A stretch of 56,339 nucleotides of DNA, from NCBI RefSeq assembly GCF_001269385.1, contig NZ_CXOO01000036.1:1-56339 (forward strand). Reading direction: 5' to 3'. This document shows positions 50,752 to 56,339 of the stretch, piece by piece; the stretch's first letter is position 1, and every line of letters starts with the position of its first letter. Origin of the DNA: Limnohabitans sp. DM1. GTDB lineage: Bacteria; Pseudomonadota; Gammaproteobacteria; Burkholderiales; Burkholderiaceae_C. Under the pieces are notes generated by a model, which was given only the letters and a program-made list of their open reading frames with translations, made no database searches and was not told where the DNA came from. Position numbers and translations under genes: made by a program.

Positions 50752-51570
50752 ATGCACGCTGTTTTTTCTGACCGCTTCCGAAAAGACCGACGCGCCAGCA
50801 CCTTGCTCACTGGTGCCCTGCTCGCCCTGGTGACCATGACGCCGTTTTCTGCGCTGGCCCTAGGCCAGGGGCCTGTGCGCCTCAAAATCGCCGCAGCCAG
50901 CAACCTGAAGTTTGTGCTGGCTGACTTGACGAGCCAATACAAGCAACAAACTGGGGTTCAGGTGGACGTGAATTACGGCGCTTCGGGCAACCTCGCGCGA
51001 AAGATTTTGCAGGGCTTGCCGGTTGAGCAATTCATCTCCGCCGATGAGGATTGGGTGGCCGAGCTGCACAAAGCCGGTCGCGCGGTGGACGCCGGGCAGC
51101 GTTACACCACGGGCCGACTGGCGCTGATCGTGCCTAAAAATTCAGCACTGCCGCTGGCCCAAGGCTTGGCAGCGGTGGTGCGCGCCCTGAAGCCCGGCGA
51201 CAAATTCGCCATCGCCAACCCGACCTTGGCCCCCTACGGCGTGGCGGCTGTGGAAGCTTTGCAGCGCGCAGGCGTTGGGCCATTGCCGGCCGCACGCCAG
51301 GTGCTGGGCGACAACATCGGCCAGGCCACCCAGTTTGTGGCCACGGGTGCAGCGCAGGCGGGCATCACCGCTTTGGCACTGGCCCAAGCCCCTGAAATCG
51401 CCCTCAGCTTGCAGGTCTTGCCCTTGCCTGCTGAATTGCACGCCCCCCTGCATCAACGCATGGTGCTGCTCAAGGGCGCGGGTGCGGCGGCGGCAAATTG
51501 GCACCGGTTTTTGCTCAGCCCGCCGGCGCAGGCGGTGTTTGTGCGGCATGGGTACGCCTTGCCGCAATAA
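50752..51570 (+). CDS. modA: Molybdate ABC transporter periplasmic binding protein
   Basis: The 272-aa ModA-type protein has an N-terminal signal segment ([20 protein letters not shown]). The family block [20 protein letters not shown] follows, then [20 protein letters not shown] and [20 protein letters not shown], which carry the oxyanion-binding residues. [19 protein letters not shown] is typical. ATG 50752 is used because AAGAAG precedes it at usable spacing; ATG 50731 is possible. It captures molybdate (or tungstate) for the permease encoded next. Confidence 0.9.
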   Translation: MHAVFSDRFRKDRRASTLLTGALLALVTMTPFSALALGQGPVRLKIAAASNLKFVLADLTSQYKQQTGVQVDVNYGASGNLARKILQGLPVEQFISADEDWVAELHKAGRAVDAGQRYTTGRLALIVPKNSALPLAQGLAAVVRALKPGDKFAIANPTLAPYGVAAVEALQRAGVGPLPAARQVLGDNIGQATQFVATGAAQAGITALALAQAPEIALSLQVLPLPAELHAPLHQRMVLLKGAGAAAANWHRFLLSPPAQAVFVRHGYALPQ

Positions 51571-51616
51571 TCCAGCCCAACAACCTGCACTTCCACTCGT
51601 CTGCAAACCCCGCCTT

Positions 51617-52294
51617 ATGGATTGGTCCGCCCTTCACGTTTCGCTCACTTTGGCGGTTTTGACCACCCTGGCGCTGTTGCCGGTGGGTCTGGCCCTGGCC
51701 CGCTGGCTGGCCGTGACCGCCTGGGCCGGGCGGCCGGTGGTCGAGGCTTTGCTGCTGCTGCCCTTGTTGCTGCCACCCACAGTGATCGGCTTTTACTTTT
51801 TGGTGGCCTTTGGCCAAGGCAGCGCTTTGGGCGCGTGGCTGGCGGCCTCGGGCATCCGGCTGGTGTTCACGCTCGAAGGCTTGCTGCTGGTGAGCGTGCT
51901 GGTCAACCTGCCCTTCATGGTGCAACCGATTCAGCGCGCCTTTGCAGCCGTGCCGCACAGCCTGCGCGAGGCGGCCTGGGTGTCGGGCTTGTCCACTTGG
52001 CAGACCTTTTGGCGCATCGAGCTGCCGCTGGCCTGGCCCGGTTTGCTGGCCGGCATGGCGCTCACGGTGGCGCACACGTTGGGCGAGTTTGGCGTGGTGC
52101 TCATGGTGGGCGGCAACATCGAGGGCGAGACCCGCACCCTGTCGGTGTCGCTCTACGACAAGGTGCAAGGCATGGATTTGCAGTCGGCCCATGTCATGGC
52201 GCTGGCGCTGGTCGGCATTTCCTTGCTGGCGCTCAGCCTCGTGCTGGCGTTTGACCGGGTGGGCCAGCGTGGCCGCGCCCTGCAGGAGCGCTGA
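51617..52294 (+). CDS. modB: Molybdate ABC transporter permease
   Basis: The 225-aa inner-membrane permease has five or six helices. VEALLLLPLLLPPTVIGFYF is the typical ModB block, and REAAWVSGLSTWQTFWRIEL, then PLAWPGLLAG, is the EAA coupling loop near 120-145. TLGEFGVVLMVGGNIEGETR is also characteristic. It follows modA by 46 bp, and its stop overlaps the modC ATG (TGATG). Confidence 0.93.
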   Translation: MDWSALHVSLTLAVLTTLALLPVGLALARWLAVTAWAGRPVVEALLLLPLLLPPTVIGFYFLVAFGQGSALGAWLAASGIRLVFTLEGLLLVSVLVNLPFMVQPIQRAFAAVPHSLREAAWVSGLSTWQTFWRIELPLAWPGLLAGMALTVAHTLGEFGVVLMVGGNIEGETRTLSVSLYDKVQGMDLQSAHVMALALVGISLLALSLVLAFDRVGQRGRALQER

Positions 52295-53472
52295 TGAACG
52301 GCCTGCAAGTGCAATTGCGCTCGGCCAGCCCGATCCGGCTGGAGGCCGAATTTGACTGCGGTGCGGGCGAGTTGGTGGCCCTGGTCGGGCCTTCGGGCAG
52401 CGGCAAGACCAGCATGCTGCGCGCCATCGCGGGCTTGTGGACGCCTGCCGATGTGCAAGGCCACATTCGGGTGGCGGGCCAGGCTTGGCTGGACACGGCG
52501 GCGGGCGTGCAGCTCAGCCCGCAAGAGCGCCGTGCTGGCCTGGTGTTCCAGCATTACGCGCTGTTTCCGCACATGACGGCGCAGGCCAACGTGGCGCTGG
52601 CCGCCGGGCCGGGCTGGTCGGGCGCGGATGTGCAGACATTGCTTGCGCGGTTGGGGCTGGCCACGCTGAGCCAGCGCAGACCTTCGCAACTCTCGGGCGG
52701 GCAGCAGCAGCGCGTGGCACTGGCGCGTGCGCTGGTGCGGGTCATGCCCACGCCCGCTTTGGCGTCAAACCCTGGCAAGCCACCTGAAACTTTGCCCGGC
52801 GTCTTGTTGCTCGACGAGCCCTTTTCTGCGGTGGACGCGCCCACGCGCCAGACGCTTTACCGCGAGCTGGCGGCCTTGCGCCAAAAGGTGTCGGTGCCCA
52901 TGGTGCTGGTCACGCACGACCTGGCCGAGGCCCGCCGCTTGGCTGACCGGGTGGTGATCGTGGACGCGGGTCAGACCCTGCAAACGGGAGAACCCGCCCG
53001 CGTGTTTGCCAGCCCGCGCAACGCCCGGGTGGCCGAACTGGTGGGCATTCAAAACCACTTTGAAGGGCGCTTTTTGAAGGGCGAAGCCGGCTGGGGGCGC
53101 TTGTGCTGGACAGATCCCTCGCAGCCACAAGCCGGACTGGACCTGGCGGTGTTTGACAAAAACAAGATCGACGACGGCACCCGCGTGACCTGGGTGCTGA
53201 ACGGGGAGCAGGTGGACGTGATGGCCGACGGCGAGATGCCCAGTCTGGCAGAGCCGGGCCACACCCGCTTGCGCTGCCAGCTGCTGGAGGTCTTGTCGCT
53301 GGGTGAAATCAGCTTGTGCACGCTCCGGCCCGAAGCCCTGCCCAGCCAAACCATCACCTTGAACCTGACCAGCCGAGTGCTGCGGCGCCTGCAAGTGGGG
53401 GCTGGCGGCTGGGTCCAGTTGTTGATCGCGCCGGGGGCGCTGCACATCATGCCGGTGCGAACTGGACATTGA
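52294..53472 (+). CDS. modC: Molybdate ABC transporter ATP-binding protein
   Basis: The 392-aa ATPase has Walker A LVGPSGSGKTSMLRAIAGL (residues 30-48), Q-loop VFQHYALFPHMT, signature LSGGQQQRVALARAL, Walker B GVLLLDEPFSAVDAPTR and switch His in LVTHDLAEA. A 20-residue insertion between the signature and Walker B (PTPALASNPGKPPETLPG) is unusual. The C-terminal part is a molybdate-binding (TOBE-like) domain. The start overlaps the modB stop by 1 bp. No modE regulator is seen nearby. Confidence 0.93.
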   Translation: MNGLQVQLRSASPIRLEAEFDCGAGELVALVGPSGSGKTSMLRAIAGLWTPADVQGHIRVAGQAWLDTAAGVQLSPQERRAGLVFQHYALFPHMTAQANVALAAGPGWSGADVQTLLARLGLATLSQRRPSQLSGGQQQRVALARALVRVMPTPALASNPGKPPETLPGVLLLDEPFSAVDAPTRQTLYRELAALRQKVSVPMVLVTHDLAEARRLADRVVIVDAGQTLQTGEPARVFASPRNARVAELVGIQNHFEGRFLKGEAGWGRLCWTDPSQPQAGLDLAVFDKNKIDDGTRVTWVLNGEQVDVMADGEMPSLAEPGHTRLRCQLLEVLSLGEISLCTLRPEALPSQTITLNLTSRVLRRLQVGAGGWVQLLIAPGALHIMPVRTGH

Positions 53473-53841
53473 ATCTGACCGACAGGCTCCCTGATTGATC
53501 CGGTCCAGTGAAGTTTGAAGTGAAAAGTTTGTCTTGGGCACAGCGATCAGCGATGCGATGAGCGTGGGAGGCCCGCTACCTGGGTGATGTGTGGTGGTCT
53601 GCAAGGCTCCATCGCGGCGAGGGCGCTGCTCCTACAACAAAAGGTTCATGCAAACACCATCGCGCCGGATCAACAGTGAGCAGTCCGCCGATCACGACGA
53701 TCGCCGTGGTTGAACTGAAACTCTCATCGGCCGCGCCCCAGCCCACAGCTGGTTCATAGAATTTTATCTATAGTCAATCATTGAATATTCGATTTTACAA
53801 ATGCATGGTCCGTTTTTATCATCGGCCCAAGGAACACCTAC
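53473..53841. repeat. Gap with composite element D (REP-like core)
   Basis: Outer ends are ATTGATCCGGTCCAGTGAAG (about 53494-53513) and ACACCATCGCGCCGGATCAA (about 53655-53674), inverted to each other. The core contains CCATCGCGGCGAGGGC, then GCTGCTCCTACAA (about 53608-53636), which on the minus strand is the TTGTAGGAGC..GCGAT form of the family. The remaining bases up to 53841 are A/T-rich near 53755-53800 and probably hold the SbtA-type gene promoter. Confidence 0.7.
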
Positions 53842-54849
53842 ATGCAAAATCTGATCGACCCGGCCATCCTCTTTTTCATCTTCGGCGTGCTGGCGGGCAC
53901 CGTCAAATCCAACCTCGAAATCCCGCCCGCCATCTCGCGCTTTTTGTCGCTCTACCTGTTGATGGCCCTGGGTCTGAAGGGCGGCTTTGCGCTGTCGCAA
54001 TCGGGCCTGACGGCCAGCGTGGGCATCAGTCTGGCGGCCGCCGTGTTGTTGGCCATTGTCATTCCGCTCATCGGTTACGCCGTGCTGCGGCGCTTTGTCT
54101 CGGGTTTTGACGCAGCGGCCGTGGCCGCCACGTACGGCTCGGTGAGCGCGGTGACCTTTGTCACGGCGGTGCAGACGCTGGAAAACCAGGGCGTGCCCTA
54201 CGGCGGACACATGGCTGCAGCCATGGCCCTGATGGAATCGCCCGCCATCATCCTGGCCGTGGTGTTGGCGAATTCGCTTCGGCAAAAGCAGGCCTCGGGC
54301 GTGGTGATGCAAGCGGGTGGCGGGGCCGCACTGGGTGGACCTGCCACGCCTCATGGCGCGTCGATAGGCAAAATCCTTCACGAGTCCTTCACCGATGGCG
54401 CGCAGTTGTTGCTGCTGGGCGCCATGGTGATCGGCCTGGTCACGGGCGAAGCGGGCAAAGAGGCGATGGCCCCCTTCTCGGTGGACCTCTTCAAGGGCAT
54501 GTTGGCCTTTTTCCTGCTCGACATGGGCTTGATGGCCGCGCGCAACCTGCCGCAGGTCAAAGGCCAGTCACCCGTGCTGATCGCTTATGCCGTACTCGGC
54601 CCTGTCGTTCATGCGGCACTGGCCCTGGGTGTGGCTGTCATCTTGAAACTGAGCGCAGGCAATGGGGCCTTGCTCATGGTGTTGGCCGCCAGCGCGTCTT
54701 ACATCGCCGTGCCCGCTGTACTGCGCACCGCCCTGCCCGAAGCCAAACCCGCGCTGTATTTCGGACTGAGCCTGGGCTTGACCTTTCCCTTGAACATCGT
54801 GCTGGGCATCCCGGTTTATCTGGCGGTGGCGCAAGCGGTGCTGACATGA
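53842..54849 (+). CDS. Sodium-dependent bicarbonate permease, SbtA family
   Basis: The 335-aa membrane protein has about ten helices. ILFFIFGVLAGTVKSNLEIP starts the first half, and YGSVSAVTFVTAVQTLENQG with MALMESPAIILAVVLANSLR is the characteristic substrate-site half-repeat. LLLLGAMVIGLVTGEAGKEA opens the second half. Members take up bicarbonate with Na+, usually for carbon acquisition. No SbtB-type PII gene follows; instead a DUF6671-like gene overlaps its stop (ATGA, 54846-54849). Confidence 0.88.
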   Translation: MQNLIDPAILFFIFGVLAGTVKSNLEIPPAISRFLSLYLLMALGLKGGFALSQSGLTASVGISLAAAVLLAIVIPLIGYAVLRRFVSGFDAAAVAATYGSVSAVTFVTAVQTLENQGVPYGGHMAAAMALMESPAIILAVVLANSLRQKQASGVVMQAGGGAALGGPATPHGASIGKILHESFTDGAQLLLLGAMVIGLVTGEAGKEAMAPFSVDLFKGMLAFFLLDMGLMAARNLPQVKGQSPVLIAYAVLGPVVHAALALGVAVILKLSAGNGALLMVLAASASYIAVPAVLRTALPEAKPALYFGLSLGLTFPLNIVLGIPVYLAVAQAVLT

Positions 54850-55703
54850 GCACAGCACCGCCCCTCTTTTATCAAGGTCACCAAGTCGCCATCCTGACGC
54901 AACACGGCAAGCAGGATCTCGTACGCGAGCCGCTCGAAGCCGCGTTGGGCTGCCAGTTGGTTCACACCGATGGGTATGACACCGACCAATTGGGCACATT
55001 CACGCGTGAACTGACCCGAGCCGGCTCCCAACTCGATGCGGCCCGCAAAAAAGCCAGCATCGGTATGGCGCTGACGGGTGCGTCTGTCGGCTTGGCCAGT
55101 GAAGGCTCGTTTGGCCCCGACCCTTTTGGCGCTTTCATGCCCTGGAACACCGAGGTCGTGTTGTGGGTCGATCGTTTGTCAGGGATTGAAGTGACCGGCT
55201 TTGCACACGGCCCCGCCCAAAGCCTGCACCGGATGGTGACCAACCTGCAAGAGCTGGAGCGCTTTGCCGCAGAGGCTGGTTTTCCAGAACACCATCTTGT
55301 GCTGCGACCGGAACACGCCGAGCACCCCGACATGGACAAAGGCATCCGCGATCGCGAAACATTGCTGAAGGCCTTTCACCTGGCCCAAGCCAAATCCGCC
55401 AATGGCGTGGTGTTTGTCGAAAACGATCTGCGGGCTTTTTGCAATCCAACACGCCAGAAAACCATCCTCAAGGCGACCGGGGACCTGATTCAAAAATTGC
55501 TGTCGATGTGCCCAAGCTGTGACACACCGGGCTACTGGCTCAGCCAGCAGATTCCGGGCCTGCCCTGTCGTGACTGCGGCAGCTTGACCCGATTGCCCAA
55601 AGCCGAAATCTGGGGCTGCAAAAAATGCGGCCACGAAGAACACCGGGCAGTCCACACCCAACTCTGGGCCGATCCGGCCCGTTGTGATTTTTGCAACCCT
55701 TGA
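54846..55703 (+). CDS. DUF6671-like protein with C-terminal zinc ribbon
   Basis: The 285-aa protein starts at the ATG that overlaps the SbtA-like stop. The N-terminal domain includes VAILTQHGKQDLVREPLEAA and RKKASIGMALTGASVGLASE. The centre holds HPDMDKGIRDRETLLKAFHL and VVFVENDLRAFCNPTRQKTI. The tail has Cys pairs in LLSMCPSCDTPGYW, GLPCRDCGSL, GCKKCGHEE and CDFCNP, two probable zinc sites. This layout resembles DUF6671. The function is unknown; coupling to SbtA suggests a role in bicarbonate response. Confidence 0.8.
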   Translation: MSTAPPLFYQGHQVAILTQHGKQDLVREPLEAALGCQLVHTDGYDTDQLGTFTRELTRAGSQLDAARKKASIGMALTGASVGLASEGSFGPDPFGAFMPWNTEVVLWVDRLSGIEVTGFAHGPAQSLHRMVTNLQELERFAAEAGFPEHHLVLRPEHAEHPDMDKGIRDRETLLKAFHLAQAKSANGVVFVENDLRAFCNPTRQKTILKATGDLIQKLLSMCPSCDTPGYWLSQQIPGLPCRDCGSLTRLPKAEIWGCKKCGHEEHRAVHTQLWADPARCDFCNP

Positions 55704-55746
55704 AACGCAGGGCGTGAGCGGCAGGGGCGAACGTGCCCGCAGACGT

Positions 55747-55935
55747 TCACACCGAGCGCATCAAGCCGCCGTCGACGCGGATGTTCTGGCCCGTGATGTA
55801 GGCCGCGCCTTCTGAGGCCAAAAAGGCGATGGTCGCGGCCACTTCTTCGCTGGTGCCATAGCGCTGCATGGGCACGCTTTCGCGGCGCTCTTCTTTGGCG
55901 GGCAAGCTGTCAATCCAGCCGGGCAAGACATTGTT
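55747..55935 (-). pseudogene. 3' part of an SDR oxidoreductase gene cut by ISL3
   Basis: Reading the minus strand from 55935 gives NNVLPGWIDSLPAKEERRES, then VPMQRYGTSEEVAATIAFLA and SEGAAYITGQNIRVDGGLMR, the usual C-terminus of a short-chain dehydrogenase. The 62 codons end cleanly at 55747. Upstream of 55935 the sequence switches to an insertion sequence end, so the Rossmann and catalytic parts are missing here. The 5' portion may lie past the window's right edge. Confidence 0.88.
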
Positions 55936-56339
55936 GGTTCTCTTGAAATTTGAGTGGGTAAGCTTCTGCCATATTGATCAACTTTTGAGCGTGAATTGAT
56001 GACTGCCAAGCTGTTTGAATCTGCCCTGGGCATCACTGACCCGTGGTGCGTTGCCTCGGTTGAGTTCGACGAAGGTGCCAAGACCTTGACGATATTGATT
56101 GACTTCAAAGTCGGCAGTCGCTTTGCAGTCTCGGGTCACGATGGGCTGCATGGTGTGCACGACACGGTGGCCAAGACGTATCGGCACCTGAACTTCTTTC
56201 AACACGAGTGCCATCTGCAAGTTCGCACGCCTCGCGTGAAACTTCCCAACGGTTCGGTGCGGTTGGTCGAGCCTGATTTTGCCGGGCGACTTAATGGCTT
56301 CACCTTGCTGTTTGAAGCCTTCATTCTGATGCTGTCTGG
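55936..56339 (+). mobile_element. ISL3-family insertion sequence, left part
   Basis: The IS begins at about 55936 (GGTTCTCTTGAAATTTGAG), inside the SDR gene, and runs off the window edge. The first 60 bp are the non-coding end with the probable terminal inverted repeat. The exact border and the target duplication (usually 8 bp in this family) need the other end. Confidence 0.82.
55999..56339 (+). CDS. ISL3-family transposase, N-terminal part
   Basis: The frame is open from ATG 55999 to the right edge, 113 codons. It reads TAKLFESALGITDPWCVASV, then VHDTVAKTYRHLNFFQHECH and LQVRTPRVKLPNGSVRLVEP, the characteristic N-terminus of ISL3 transposases. The usual leading CxxC before VHDT is replaced here (SGHDGLHGVHDT), so the zinc knuckle differs from many members. 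The DDE core lies beyond the window. Confidence 0.9.
   Translation, partial: MTAKLFESALGITDPWCVASVEFDEGAKTLTILIDFKVGSRFAVSGHDGLHGVHDTVAKTYRHLNFFQHECHLQVRTPRVKLPNGSVRLVEPDFAGRLNGFTLLFEAFILMLS

Overview
The window looks like a piece of a betaproteobacterial chromosome, most likely from the Comamonadaceae/Burkholderiales (an inference from protein character, GC-rich codon use and gene content such as GTP-type PckG, a CoA-acylating MmsA and a pentitol ABC operon). It carries about 50 intact genes, several relics and many extragenic repeats, and both ends are mobile DNA: the 3' part of an IS30-type transposase gene on the left, and on the right an ISL3-type element that has cut an SDR gene.

Layout. 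0-3.4 kb: IS30 remnant, lepB-GNAT pair (lepB looks internally shortened), a patatin-like lipase, and a ParD/ParE-type toxin-antitoxin pair. 3.4-8.2 kb: a LysR regulator divergent from mmsA, then a GMC oxidoreductase. 8.2-13.9 kb: TSUP permease, two EamA transporters, alanine racemase, DedA and glutathione peroxidase. 14.1-20.1 kb: a heavy-metal RND efflux operon (outer-membrane channel, lipoprotein adaptor, 1029-aa pump, PII-like protein). A direct duplication of about 712 bp (3' end of an EamA gene plus the whole gpx gene) flanks this operon, so it sits as an island of about 6.4 kb between two gpx copies. A LysR fragment and a decayed EamA relic mark its right junction. 21.2-27.4 kb: a DUF4143-type ATPase, an isochorismatase-like hydrolase, a DUF1272-EamA-GlxA overlapping cassette, a Crp/Fnr-like regulator and a fatty-acid-hydroxylase-like protein. 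27.9-38.2 kb: a MurU-like nucleotidyltransferase, then a complete pentitol uptake and catabolism cluster (ABC binding protein, two permeases, ATPase, ribitol-type SDR dehydrogenase, arabinitol/mannitol-type dehydrogenase, AraC regulator, xylulokinase). 38.2-41.9 kb: metallophosphoesterase-LysR pair, a small membrane protein and an EamA transporter.

The least conventional region is 41.9-48.4 kb. Two secreted caspase-fold (C14) proteins are encoded divergently. The minus-strand gene lies in a tightly overlapping operon with a short exported protein, a zinc-ribbon membrane protein and an OmpA-domain protein; a further small exported protein with a coupled 62-codon ORF lies downstream across a repeat element. 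The caspase His/Cys dyads are intact, all members appear directed to the envelope, and no standard system name fits. This is the best candidate for an undescribed system.

The remainder holds pckG with an unusual leader hairpin, modABC, and an SbtA-like bicarbonate permease translationally coupled to a DUF6671-like protein. Through the whole window, intergenic regions carry two intermixed palindromic repeat families (a GTAGGTCGG..CCGACAT type and a GGAGC..GCCCTGCTGGCGA type), some nested inside a longer element bounded by imperfect inverted GATYCGGCC ends. All calls come from reading the sequence; no database search was run.
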